Shown here in pieces: positions 24,175-33,073 of a stretch of DNA of 64,000 nt (position 1 is its first letter; every line of letters begins with the position of its first letter). Made by a program: the position numbers and the translations under genes. The DNA comes from RYN-230 sp963704995 (lineage in GTDB: Bacteria; Actinomycetota; Actinomycetes; Streptosporangiales; Streptosporangiaceae). The DNA is taken from NCBI GenBank assembly GCA_963704995.1, contig CAVPIM010000005.1:682001-746000 (forward strand), read 5' to 3'. Under the pieces are notes generated by a model, which did no database searches, was not told the origin of the DNA, and saw only the letters and a program-made list of their open reading frames with translations.

Positions 24175-26003
24175 AGGCTGCTGAGGAACCGGGACGGCTT
24201 GCGGGTGCGCCGCGAGCCTGGGGACCGGGCCAGCGACCAGGACAGGAAGACCCGCTCCCGGGCCCGGGTGACGCCCACGTAAAGCAGCCTGCGCTCCTCC
24301 TCGATCGCCTCGTCGGTCTGCGCGTACACGATCGGCAGCGTGCCCTCGGTCAGGCCGGGCAGGAAAACCACGTCCCACTCCAGCCCCTTGGCCGCGTGCA
24401 GCGAGGCCAGGGTTACGCCCTGGATGGCGGGGGCGTGCTCGATGGCGCTGCGGCGGCCCAGTTCGGCGACGAACCCGGCCAGGGCGGCCTCGGGATGGGC
24501 CGCGAAGTAGTCCGCCGCGAGCTGGGCCAGCGCCTCCAGGGACTCCCAGCGCTCCCGGGCGGCCCCCCGGCCGGCCGGGGCGTCCCGGGTCAGGCCCAGC
24601 CCGGCCAGGATGTGCCGGACCTCGGCCGGCGGATCGCTGCCGTCCTGGGTGGACACCGATTTCGCCGCCGCGCGGAGCAATCCGGTCGCCTGGCGTACCT
24701 CGCGCCGGTCGAAGAACCGCTCCGCCCCCCGGACCTGGCAGGGCACTCCCCGCTCGGCCAGCGCCCGCTCGAGCGCCAGCGTCTGCGCGTTGGTCCGGAC
24801 CAGCACGGCCACCTGGCCCGGTGGCAGCCCCGCCGCGCGCAGCGCGTCCACCCGGGCGGCCACCGAGGAGGCTTCCGCCTCCTCGTCCGCGTACTCGGCG
24901 AACTCCGCGGCCGGCCCCGCGGGACGCTGCGCGACCAGGGCAGCCGCGGAACTGCCCCCGGGGTGGCGCGCCCGCCCGGGCCCTGACGGCAGCGGCCCGG
25001 CCCGGAGCTGGTCGGCCAGGGACCGCGGCCTGGCCACGCCGGTCAGCTGGTTCGCCAGCGCGACAACCTGCGGCGTGGAGCGGTAGTTGCGGACGAGCTG
25101 GACCACCGTGGCATCGGGGAATTCGCTGGTGAAGCCGGTCAGGTAGGAGGCGGTCGCCCCCGCGAACGAGTAGATGGTCTGCCGCGGGTCCCCGACCACG
25201 CACACGTCGTCACGGTCGCCCGCCCAGCTGTCCAGGAGCAGCTTCTGCAGCGGGTTGACGTCCTGGTACTCGTCGATCACGAAATATCGGTACCGGTCCC
25301 GGACCTCCGCCGCCGCCTGCGCGTGCTCGGTGAGGATAGCCGCGGTGAGCTCCAGCACGGATTCGAAGTCCACCAGGTGGCGCTCCCGGCAGAGATCCTC
25401 GTAGCTGGCGTAGAGCCGGGCCACCACGTCCGCGGCCAGCGGCGGGGTGCGGGCCGCCTTCGCCGAGGCGCCCGTGTAGTCGTCCGGCCGTACCTGGGAC
25501 ACCTTGGCCCACTCGATCTCGGACGCGACGTCCCGCAACTCCGCGACGCCGGCGCTCACCCGCAGGGCCCGGGCCGCCTCGGCCAGCAGGCCCACCTTGG
25601 AGTCCAGCACCGCCGGGGGGCGCCCGCCCACGGTGGCGGGCCAGAAGTGGGTGAGCTGGCGCAGCGCCGCCGAGTGGAAGGTGCGCGCCTGGACCCGCTC
25701 CAGGCCCCCTCCGGACCCGGCCAGCTGGACCATCCTGGCCCGCAGCTCCCCCGCGGCCCGGGTGGTGAACGTCACCGCGAGCACGTGCGCCGGGTCCACC
25801 ACGCCGGTCAGCGCCGCGTAGGCGATCCGGTGCGCGACCGCGCGGGTCTTGCCGGTCCCCGCCCCGGCCAGCACGCACACCGGGCCCGTGGTGGCCAGGG
25901 CCACCCGCCGTTGCTCCGGGTCCAGCGCCGCCAGCACGGCCTCCGGATCGGTACCTGCCGGCCCGGGCTCTGCCCCCGCTGGCTCACTCACCCCTGCGCG
26001 CAC
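24165..26003 (-). CDS. uvrD2: UvrD2-like superfamily 1A DNA helicase, lacking the HRDC region
   Basis: An ATP-dependent 3-prime to 5-prime helicase. Motifs: Q motif and Walker A LAGAGTGKTRA, VTFTTRAAGELRARM (Ia), FVIDEYQDVNPLQ (II), VVGDPRQTIYSFAGA (III), VRNYRSTPQVV (IV), TLASLHAAKGLEWDVVF (V) and YVGVTRARERV (VI). The GTG at 26003 has AGGAGGT five bases upstream. It stops at 612 residues right after KPSRFLSSLRR, whereas mycobacterial UvrD2 continues with a four-cysteine linker and HRDC domain to about 700. No room for those remains before tesB. Synteny (Rv3198c) supports the name. Confidence 0.88.
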   Translation of the reverse strand: MRAGVSEPAGAEPGPAGTDPEAVLAALDPEQRRVALATTGPVCVLAGAGTGKTRAVAHRIAYAALTGVVDPAHVLAVTFTTRAAGELRARMVQLAGSGGGLERVQARTFHSAALRQLTHFWPATVGGRPPAVLDSKVGLLAEAARALRVSAGVAELRDVASEIEWAKVSQVRPDDYTGASAKAARTPPLAADVVARLYASYEDLCRERHLVDFESVLELTAAILTEHAQAAAEVRDRYRYFVIDEYQDVNPLQKLLLDSWAGDRDDVCVVGDPRQTIYSFAGATASYLTGFTSEFPDATVVQLVRNYRSTPQVVALANQLTGVARPRSLADQLRAGPLPSGPGRARHPGGSSAAALVAQRPAGPAAEFAEYADEEAEASSVAARVDALRAAGLPPGQVAVLVRTNAQTLALERALAERGVPCQVRGAERFFDRREVRQATGLLRAAAKSVSTQDGSDPPAEVRHILAGLGLTRDAPAGRGAARERWESLEALAQLAADYFAAHPEAALAGFVAELGRRSAIEHAPAIQGVTLASLHAAKGLEWDVVFLPGLTEGTLPIVYAQTDEAIEEERRLLYVGVTRARERVFLSWSLARSPGSRRTRKPSRFLSSLRR

Positions 26004-26198
26004 GTGCTACCTCCTGTGCCGCCATCCTCGCGCATCCCGCCGACATGGGCACCGGCCGCGCACCGCCCCGGGCTGCTTGTTGCCTCGCTGACCAGCCCAT
26101 ACGAGCAGATAACGAACACCAGTAACGGAAACGGGAAGCCGGCACGGGTCTGGTGTGTTGAGGAGTCGGAACCAACCTGAGACGATGGGAGCGGCTGC

Positions 26199-26456
26199 GT
26201 GTCTGAGCCGGTGACGATGTACACCACTCAGTGGTGCGCTTTCTGCCGACGGCTGAAGAGCCAACTGGCCCGGGACGGGATCGAGGTAAGCGAGGTTGAC
26301 ATCGAGCGCGATGAGGCGGCGGCCAGCTTCGTGATCAGCGTCAACGGTGGCAACATGACCGTGCCCACGATTGTATTCTCCGATGGGACGGCGATGACGA
26401 ACCCATCGGCGGCCCAGGTCAAGGAAAGGCTGCGCGGGCTCGCCGCGAACTTATGA
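26199..26456 (+). CDS. mrx1: Mycoredoxin-1-like glutaredoxin
   Basis: An 85-residue thioredoxin-fold protein that reduces mycothiol mixed disulfides. The redox motif WCAFC is at residues 12-16, the cis-proline is in MTVPTIV, and the C-terminal GTAMTNPSAAQVKERL helix completes the fold. The GTG at 26199 follows GGGAG. It is the counterpart of Rv3198A, divergent from uvrD2 as in Mycobacterium, with 195 bp between them. Its stop overlaps the ATG of the ANTAR gene (ATGA), so the two are co-translated. Presence implies a mycothiol-based thiol system. Confidence 0.93.
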   Translation: MSEPVTMYTTQWCAFCRRLKSQLARDGIEVSEVDIERDEAAASFVISVNGGNMTVPTIVFSDGTAMTNPSAAQVKERLRGLAANL

Positions 26457-27364
26457 GTGGTAGGCACGACCGGATGAATCCTGACGCGCGTGCGCGCGCC
26501 GGGCTCTCTGGCGTGCCCGTAGAAAGCGCAGGCCAGCGCGACGCTGGGCCACACGACGCGGCCCGCAGCGGTGTAAGCGGGGCCGGGGCCGGGGATGGCC
26601 TGGGCATGACGGATCGCTCAGACGCGGGTGGATCCCGGGGTGACGGCCGGGACCTGGCCCCGGCCACCGATGGCCCGACCGTTCCCATGGATGCGGTGGC
26701 GCGGCGTACCCCGACCGGCTGGCGTGTCGGTGATGAGGAAGTACCGGACCTGACCAGCGCGATGGTCCTGGCCGACCTCCTCGCCGCCGAACTGTCCGCC
26801 GAGGAGCAGGCCGACCTGGATGCCGCGGCCGCCAGTGCGCCGCCACCGCCCCCCAGGGACGCGGCCAGCCGCAACACCGGCCAGCTCGGCGGGGTGAGCA
26901 GCCCGGCCGGCCAGCCCAGCACCTCGGGCTCTGGCCTATCGGGTGCCGGCGCATCGGGGGCCGGCGCATCGGGTGCCGGCGTGCGGGGCGCGGCCCCGCG
27001 CCCGGGCGCGCACCGCACGCAGGAGACTCCGTTCGGGCCGGCCGACGCCGCCCGGCTCCGCGAAGCCGAGCAGCTCAACGAGGCCGAGCAGCTCAAGGAG
27101 ACGGTCGCGCAACTCGAGCGTGCGCTGACCGTCCGGGTCCGGGTGGAGCAGGCCATCGGGGTGCTCGCGGAGCGGCACCGGATCCGGCCGCGGCAGGCCT
27201 TCGAGCTGCTCAGGTCGGCGTCCCGGGCCCGCGGTCAGAAGATCATGGAAACGGCCAGCCAGGTGATCGCCAGCGCGACCAACCCGCTGCTGCGGTTGCC
27301 GGAGGAACTGGCCAAGCCGCCGATGCCGCGCCGGATGCCCAGGCGCAGCCGTGGCGAGGCCTGA
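26453..27364 (+). CDS. ANTAR-domain RNA-binding protein
   Basis: The C-terminal 75 residues of this 303-residue protein form an ANTAR domain (ERALTVRVRVEQAIGVLAER, then RPRQAFELLRSASRARGQKI), the three-helix module that binds tandem hairpins in RNA and blocks transcription termination. A coiled coil (residues about 195-220, LREAEQLNEAEQLKE) precedes it. Most of residues 1-190 is Gly/Ala/Ser-rich and contains GASGAGASGAGV repeats. No PAS, GAF or receiver domain is evident, so the input signal is unknown. Coupling to mycoredoxin hints at a redox link, which is an inference. Confidence 0.8.
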   Translation: MSGRHDRMNPDARARAGLSGVPVESAGQRDAGPHDAARSGVSGAGAGDGLGMTDRSDAGGSRGDGRDLAPATDGPTVPMDAVARRTPTGWRVGDEEVPDLTSAMVLADLLAAELSAEEQADLDAAAASAPPPPPRDAASRNTGQLGGVSSPAGQPSTSGSGLSGAGASGAGASGAGVRGAAPRPGAHRTQETPFGPADAARLREAEQLNEAEQLKETVAQLERALTVRVRVEQAIGVLAERHRIRPRQAFELLRSASRARGQKIMETASQVIASATNPLLRLPEELAKPPMPRRMPRRSRGEA

Positions 27365-27470
27365 CCTCCCTGGCCCCTGACGTCATCTCACCGTCGTCCT
27401 GACCCCATCTCACCGGGCTGACGGGATCGTGGTCTACCGGCCGGGCCCACCGGTCCACCAGCACGATATG

Positions 27471-27485
27471 TGAACGTTTGGTTCA
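27471..27485. promoter_or_regulatory. Short inverted repeat upstream of cphB
   Basis: TGAAC-GTTTG-GTTCA sits 30 bp before the cphB start in an AT-richer pocket; GTAAC repeats follow at 27492 and 27502. It could be a repressor operator for the cyanophycin genes. Arms are only five bases, so chance is possible. Confidence 0.3.
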
Positions 27486-27515
27486 GTAGGTGTAACGCTG
27501 GGTAACAACGCAACC

Positions 27516-28340
27516 GTGGACGAGCACGCGGACAACGGTGTGCCAGCGGGCCGCCTGCTGATCATCGGCGGCGGGGAGGACCGGTGCTGCGGGGCTGGGG
27601 TCCTGGAACGGTTCGTCGAGCTGTCCGGCGGCGAGCAGGCCCGGATCACCCTGGTCACCACGGCAACCGGGCTTCCCGACGAGGTACACGCCGAGTACGA
27701 GCGGGTTTTCCGCAAGCTCGGCGTCGATCAGACCAGGGAACTGAGACTGCGCGGCCGGGCGGACGCCGACTCCGGCGCCGCGGTCGCGGCGCTGCGCGAT
27801 TCCACCGGGGTCTTCTTCAGCGGCGGGGACCAGTCCCGGATCCTGGCCCTGGTCGGCTCCCGGGCCAATGACGTCCTCCGCGAGCAACTCGCCCGCGGCC
27901 TGGTCGTCGCGGGCACCAGCGCCGGCGCGACCGCCCTGGGGCGGACGATGATCCTCGGCGGCGAGGGGCCGGAGGTGTCGGCGGCCACGGTGCGCACCGG
28001 GCCCGGACTGGGCCTGCTGCCCAGGATGCTGATCGACATGCACTTCGCGGAGCGCGGCCGGCTCCCGCGCCTGCTCAGCGCGGTCGCGCTCGACCCGGAC
28101 CATCTCGGCGTGGGCATCGATGAGAACACCGCGATCCTCGTCGATGGTGACACGTTCGAGGTGCTCGGCACCGGGGTCGCCACCGTGGCCGATGGCGAGC
28201 GCTCCACGGTGGTGCACGCGGCCGGGGATTGCGACCCGATCACCCTGTTCGACGTGCGGCTGCACCTGATGCCGGCGGGGTGCGTGTTCGATATCGCCCG
28301 GCGGGAGCCCAGCATCGGGCCCGGCCACAACCGCTACTGA
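27516..28340 (+). CDS. cphB: Cyanophycinase (S51 family exopeptidase)
   Basis: A 274-residue serine peptidase predicted to release beta-Asp-Arg dipeptides from cyanophycin. The nucleophile elbow GTSAGATA is at about residues 131-138 (Ser134). Also typical are LLIIGGGEDRC at the start, GVFFSGGDQSRIL, DMHFAERGRLPRL and GIDENTAI. No signal peptide is seen, so it is the intracellular type. It lies 80 bp upstream of cphA on the same strand, making a complete storage-polymer pair for nitrogen and carbon. The GTG start is preceded by a weak ribosome binding site. Confidence 0.93.
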   Translation: MDEHADNGVPAGRLLIIGGGEDRCCGAGVLERFVELSGGEQARITLVTTATGLPDEVHAEYERVFRKLGVDQTRELRLRGRADADSGAAVAALRDSTGVFFSGGDQSRILALVGSRANDVLREQLARGLVVAGTSAGATALGRTMILGGEGPEVSAATVRTGPGLGLLPRMLIDMHFAERGRLPRLLSAVALDPDHLGVGIDENTAILVDGDTFEVLGTGVATVADGERSTVVHAAGDCDPITLFDVRLHLMPAGCVFDIARREPSIGPGHNRY

Positions 28341-28420
28341 GCTGCGCGGCTGAGCCCGGTACTGGCGCCGGGGACAGCCTGGCACGACGCCCCCACCGAG
28401 GAACGACCGAGGGAGCACCC

Positions 28421-31078
28421 GTGCGCCTCATCGACAGCCATCACCTGTCGGGCCCGAACATCTACACGTCGCGGCCGGTGGCCGTGACGCGGCTGGAACT
28501 GGACGGGCTGACCGGCCAGGAGACGTCGGACTGCCCCGGTTTCGCCAGCCGGCTGAGCGAGGCTCTGCCCGGGCTGGCCGGGCACCACTGCGCCGCCGGC
28601 CAGCCCGGCGGCTTCCTCGACGCGCTGGCCCGCGGGACCTACTTCGGCCACGTGGCCGAGCACGTGGCGCTCGAGCTGTCCGCCCTGGCCGGCCGCGAGG
28701 TGGCTTTCGGGCGCACGGTCTGGGCCGGGGCCGACGGCCGCTACAACGTCATCATGGAATGCCCGCGCGACGAGCCGCCCTCGTCCAGCGTGCCGCGTGA
28801 CCTGCTCACGCTGGCCATCCGGGTGGTCACCGAGATCCTGGCCGAACGCCCGGCGCCGCTTCGGGACGGCCTCAGGGGCATCGCCCGTGCGGTGGCGGCC
28901 GACCGGCCCGGGGTCAGCACCGCCGCCCTGGCCGCGGCGGCCCGGCAGCGCGGCATCCCGGTCCGGCGGACCGGGGCCCTGAGCCTGCTCCGCCTGGGCT
29001 ACGGCTGCCACCGCCGCCTGCTGTGGGCGGCGCTGACCGAGCAGACCTCCGCGGTAGGCGCCGACATCGCCTCCGACAAGGTGCTGGCTAAGGAGCTGCT
29101 CGCGACCGCGGGAGTCCCGGTGCCCGGCGGGGTGGTGGCCCGGTCGGCCGCCGACGCGGCGCAGGCCCTCGGAACGCTGCGCGCGCCCCTGGTCATCAAG
29201 CCCCGCAACGGCAACCACGGGGCGAACGTCACCGTGGGGGTGAGCACCCCGGGCCAGGCCGCTGAGGCCTACCAGCGGGCCAGCACCAGCGGCGCTGAGG
29301 TCCTCGTTGAGGAATTCATCCCGGGGGTTGACTACCGGGTCCTGGTCGTGGACGGGCACGTAATAGCAGCCGCGCGGCTGCACCCGGCGTCGGTAACCGG
29401 GGACGGCCGGCAGGACATCGAGGGCCTGGTCCAGGAGGCCAATAACGACCCGCGCCGGGGTGAGGGGCACGCGCTGCCGCTCACCCGGATCGCGCTGGAC
29501 GACCACGCCCTGACCCACCTGGCGGCGCAGGGACTGCATCCCGGGTCGGTGCCCGGGCCGGGCCAGGTCATCACGCTGCGCCGGAACGCCAACCTGTCCA
29601 CCGGCGGCACCAGCACTGACGTGACCGACCTGGTTCATCCCGAGGTGGCGGCGATGTGCTGCCGGGCGGCCGCCGCGGCCGCGCTCGACGTGTGCGGCGT
29701 CAACGTCCGGCTGGCCGACATCGGGATCCCGCCCGGCCAGCAGGACGGTGCGGTGATCGAGCTCAACGCCTGTCCCGGGCTGCGGATGCACCTGGAGCCC
29801 ACCGCGGGGCGCCCGCGTGACGTGGCGGGCGCGATCGTGGACCGGCTCTATCCGCCCGGCGCGCCGTCGCGCATCCCGGTCGTGTCCGTGACCGGGACCA
29901 ACGGGAAGACGACCACGGTGCGGATGATCTCCCACATCCTCGGCCAGGCCGGGCTGCGCGTCGGGATGGCCACCACCGACGGGGTCTACTGCGGCGGGCA
30001 GCTGATCCGCGCCGCCGACGCGTCGGGGCCGCGGTCGGCCGAGATGGTGCTGGACGACTCCACGGCGGAGGCGGCGGTCCTGGAGACGGCCCGGGGCGGC
30101 ATCATCCGGCGGGGCCTCGGCTACGACCGGGCCGACGTGGCTGTGGTCACCAACATCAGCGCCGATCACCTGGGCTGTGACGGGATCGACGACCTTGACG
30201 ACCTGACCGACGTGAAGGCCCTGGTGGCCGAGGAGATCGTGCGCGGCGGCACGGTGGTGCTCAACGCGGACGACCCGCGGTCCGCCGGTCTCGCCCAGCG
30301 GCCGGCCGTGCGCGAGCGGGACCCGGTGGTGCGGCTGTTCAGCCTGTCCGCCAGCAGCCCCGTCGTGGTGGCGCACCGGATGAGCGGCGGCCTCGCCTGC
30401 CTGCTCCGCGACGGCCAGCTGATCGAGGCCCGGGGCGGGGAGGAGACGGTGCTGCTGCACGCGGATGAGCTGCCCGGCTCGTTCGGCGGCGCCGCGGCCC
30501 ACCTGCTGGCCAACGCGCTGGCCGCGGCGGCCGCGTGCCGGGCGCTCGGGGTGAGCGTCAAGGACATCCGGCGGGGCTTCGCCACCTTCACCCCGGCCGG
30601 GGCCAACCCGGGCCGCGGCAACGTCTACCAGGTCGGCGGGGTGCCGCTGGTGGTGGACTACGGGCACAACCCGGCCGCGCTGGCGTCCATGGGACGGCTG
30701 CTGCACGAGGCCTGGGACGGCCAGCCCATCGCGGCCATCACCCTCCCCGGGGACCGCCGGGACGACCTGATCGAGGAGAGCGCGGCCACCGTGGCGACCT
30801 GGTTCAGCCGGGTGGTCGTCTACGAGGACCGCGACCTGCGCGGGCGCGAGGCGGGTGAGATGACCCGGCTGATCTCCGCCGCGCTGGCCCGGCACCGCCC
30901 GGACATCGCGATCCTGACCGCCGGGGGGCCGGACGAGGCGCTCCGGTCGGCCCTCGCGCTGGCCTCACCGGCCGATCCGGTGCTGCTCACCTATGAGACG
31001 CTGGGCCCCGTGCGTGACCTGCTGGACGGCCTGGGCGCCATCGCCTGCCCCGGCGGCCCGGGACAGCCGCCGGGCTGA
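28421..31078 (+). CDS. cphA: Cyanophycin synthetase
   Basis: CphA polymerises aspartate and arginine into multi-L-arginyl-poly-L-aspartate. The 885-residue protein has the three-part architecture: an N-terminal domain (1-160), an ATP-grasp domain about 210-480 (DKVLAKELLATAGVPVPGG, VIKPRNGNHGANVTVG, VIELNACPGLRMHL) and a Mur-ligase-like domain from about 485 with P-loop GTNGKTTTVRMI near residue 491 and VVTNISADHLG. GGGAG precedes the GTG at the right distance. Length matches cyanobacterial CphA1. There is no second cphA2-type copy here. Confidence 0.93.
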   Translation: MRLIDSHHLSGPNIYTSRPVAVTRLELDGLTGQETSDCPGFASRLSEALPGLAGHHCAAGQPGGFLDALARGTYFGHVAEHVALELSALAGREVAFGRTVWAGADGRYNVIMECPRDEPPSSSVPRDLLTLAIRVVTEILAERPAPLRDGLRGIARAVAADRPGVSTAALAAAARQRGIPVRRTGALSLLRLGYGCHRRLLWAALTEQTSAVGADIASDKVLAKELLATAGVPVPGGVVARSAADAAQALGTLRAPLVIKPRNGNHGANVTVGVSTPGQAAEAYQRASTSGAEVLVEEFIPGVDYRVLVVDGHVIAAARLHPASVTGDGRQDIEGLVQEANNDPRRGEGHALPLTRIALDDHALTHLAAQGLHPGSVPGPGQVITLRRNANLSTGGTSTDVTDLVHPEVAAMCCRAAAAAALDVCGVNVRLADIGIPPGQQDGAVIELNACPGLRMHLEPTAGRPRDVAGAIVDRLYPPGAPSRIPVVSVTGTNGKTTTVRMISHILGQAGLRVGMATTDGVYCGGQLIRAADASGPRSAEMVLDDSTAEAAVLETARGGIIRRGLGYDRADVAVVTNISADHLGCDGIDDLDDLTDVKALVAEEIVRGGTVVLNADDPRSAGLAQRPAVRERDPVVRLFSLSASSPVVVAHRMSGGLACLLRDGQLIEARGGEETVLLHADELPGSFGGAAAHLLANALAAAAACRALGVSVKDIRRGFATFTPAGANPGRGNVYQVGGVPLVVDYGHNPAALASMGRLLHEAWDGQPIAAITLPGDRRDDLIEESAATVATWFSRVVVYEDRDLRGREAGEMTRLISAALARHRPDIAILTAGGPDEALRSALALASPADPVLLTYETLGPVRDLLDGLGAIACPGGPGQPPG

Positions 31079-31187
31079 GCCTGAGCCGGGCCGGGCCAAC
31101 CTGTCGCCGGCCCGTACAGATAGGACATAAGGTCCATGAAGCGGTATTTGAACGGGCGGCCGCGGGTCCCAGTGCTTGGAGGTGACG

Positions 31188-32963
31188 GTGGACCTCGTCC
31201 CCTCGGCGGTGAAACCGTCCCAGACCCCTGACGCCCCGCAGCTGAGGGCCAGGCGGGGGGCGCCGTGGCTGATCCTGGGCCTGTACGTGGCCGGCGCGGT
31301 CGCACTCACCTGGCGCCTGTGGGCCGACCCGGCCTCGCGCATCCAGATCGGCGACGTCACCGACGTCAACCTGTTCTCGTGGTTCATCCGGTACTCGGCG
31401 GAGTCGGTGGCGCACGGGAGCCTGCCGGCTCTCGTCACGACGGCGATGAACGCGCCGCACGGCATCAACCTGATGTGGAACACCTCGCTGCTGCTGCCGG
31501 GCGTCCTGCTGACTCCGGTGACGCTGCTGGCGGGCCCGCAGACTACCCTGACCCTGCTGCTCACGCTGGGCTTCGCTGGCTCGGCGGCGTCCTTGTACTG
31601 GGTGCTGCGGCGCTGGGGCATCCGGATCGGCCCCGCGGCGCTCGGCGGCGCGCTGTACGGGTTCTCCCCGGCTCTGCTCGCGGCGGCGGTCGGCCACTAC
31701 CACCTCGAGTTCGCGGTGCTGCCGCCGCTGCTGATCGACGCCATGCTGCGCATCGTCACCGGCCGCGGCCACGCCCTCAAGACCGGGGCCTGGCTGGGCC
31801 TGCTGGCCGCGGCGCAGTTCTTCATCGGGGAAGAACTCCTGGTCGATACGGTCTTCGCGGCCGGGGTCGTGCTGGTCGTGCTGATCCTGATGAGGCCCGG
31901 CGCGGTGGCCGGGCAGGCGGGCCGGAGCGCGGCCGGCCTGGCGGTCGCCGCCGGCATCGCGCTGGTGATCTGCTCCTACGCGCTGTGGGTGCAGTTCCAT
32001 GGCCCGCTGGCCCAGCACGGCAACCCCTGGAAGGCCAACCACTTCCGGAACCGGGCTGCGGCGTTCGTGACCCCGGCCGGCAACATGCTGCTGCACACCT
32101 CGTCGGGGGCGGCCGCCATCGCGCGGCATCCGGCCTACGTATCGGAATACGTCGCCTACCTCGGCTACCCGCTGCTCGTGGTGCTGATCGTCGCGGCGGT
32201 CAGGTACTGGCGCGATCTGAGGGTCCGGGTCGCCGCGGTGGCCTGCGCAGTGCTGGAGATCCTGTCCTTCGGCGGTACTCAGGTGATCCGCGGCCGCACC
32301 GTCCCCCCGGTGCTGCTGCCCTGGCACTGGCTGGCGAACCTGCCGGTGATCAGCCAGATGCTGCCGGACCGGCTGTCCCTCCTGGCCGACGGGCTGGCCG
32401 CCGTGGTGCTGGCGGTCTCGCTCGACCTGGCCCTGTCCGCGACCGCCCTGCCCCGCTGGCGGCGCGTGGGTCTCCCGGTCGCGATCGCGGCGATCGCGGT
32501 CCTGCCGCTGATCCCGCTGCCCCTGCACACCACGCAGGCTGCCGGGGTGCCGGCCGGGTACCGGACGGCCTTCGCCCGGCTGGCCCTGCCGCGGGACGCC
32601 CGGGTCCTCGTGGTGCCGGTGGCGTACGGCCATGTGTCACAGCCGCTGCGGTGGTACGCCGACACGGGTTACCCCGGTTCGATGAACGGCGGCTACTTCA
32701 TCGGACCCAACCGGAAGGGCAAGGCCATGGGCTACGGTGGCCGCAAAGCCCAGGCCATCGCCAAGTCCATCGATGCCCTGTGGCACCCCTCCAGCCAGGC
32801 CAAGAGCCCCACGGCGGCCCAGATGCGCAGCTACCTGGCCCGCTGGCGGCCCGCGGCCGTGGTCGCGGTGACCCGGCGCAGTTCCCGGCTCGGGCAGCTG
32901 CTGACCAGGGTTCTCGGTCTGCCCGCCTTCTCCGCGGGCCGGGTCCTGGTGTGGCGGCGTTAA
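31188..32963 (+). CDS. Polytopic membrane protein, GT-C-like, paralogue A
   Basis: A 591-residue protein with about eleven hydrophobic helices and a soluble C-terminal domain of roughly 130 residues. It shares long blocks with the gene at 33824-35809 (for example HG.LP.LVTTA.NAP.G.NLMWNTS and VLRRWG near the N-terminus). The topology, the first-loop DxxLFxWFIRY and adjacency to a DPM-type GT2 suggest a GT-C-like transferase or a carrier-lipid-sugar protein; I cannot name a family. GGAGG precedes the GTG at 31188 by five bases, better than the TTG at 31176. Confidence 0.7.
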   Translation: MDLVPSAVKPSQTPDAPQLRARRGAPWLILGLYVAGAVALTWRLWADPASRIQIGDVTDVNLFSWFIRYSAESVAHGSLPALVTTAMNAPHGINLMWNTSLLLPGVLLTPVTLLAGPQTTLTLLLTLGFAGSAASLYWVLRRWGIRIGPAALGGALYGFSPALLAAAVGHYHLEFAVLPPLLIDAMLRIVTGRGHALKTGAWLGLLAAAQFFIGEELLVDTVFAAGVVLVVLILMRPGAVAGQAGRSAAGLAVAAGIALVICSYALWVQFHGPLAQHGNPWKANHFRNRAAAFVTPAGNMLLHTSSGAAAIARHPAYVSEYVAYLGYPLLVVLIVAAVRYWRDLRVRVAAVACAVLEILSFGGTQVIRGRTVPPVLLPWHWLANLPVISQMLPDRLSLLADGLAAVVLAVSLDLALSATALPRWRRVGLPVAIAAIAVLPLIPLPLHTTQAAGVPAGYRTAFARLALPRDARVLVVPVAYGHVSQPLRWYADTGYPGSMNGGYFIGPNRKGKAMGYGGRKAQAIAKSIDALWHPSSQAKSPTAAQMRSYLARWRPAAVVAVTRRSSRLGQLLTRVLGLPAFSAGRVLVWRR

Positions 32964-33073
32964 CCAAGAGCGGGCTACGCTTTTCCTGGTACTTTGCCTA
33001 GCTCCGCCAAGATCCCGGGCATATTCGGTATAAAATCCACTGACCAATTTTGCGATAACAGGATGGCGCCGCT

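Noticed and set aside
28334..30895. An 853-codon open frame opposite cyanophycin synthetase
   Set aside because: Composition is that of a reverse-frame shadow, and cphA has intact motifs along the whole region.
32993..33040. A full -35/-10 promoter for the GT2 gene
   Set aside because: TATAAA is present, but no -35 element lies at an acceptable distance, so only the AT-rich pocket is mentioned.
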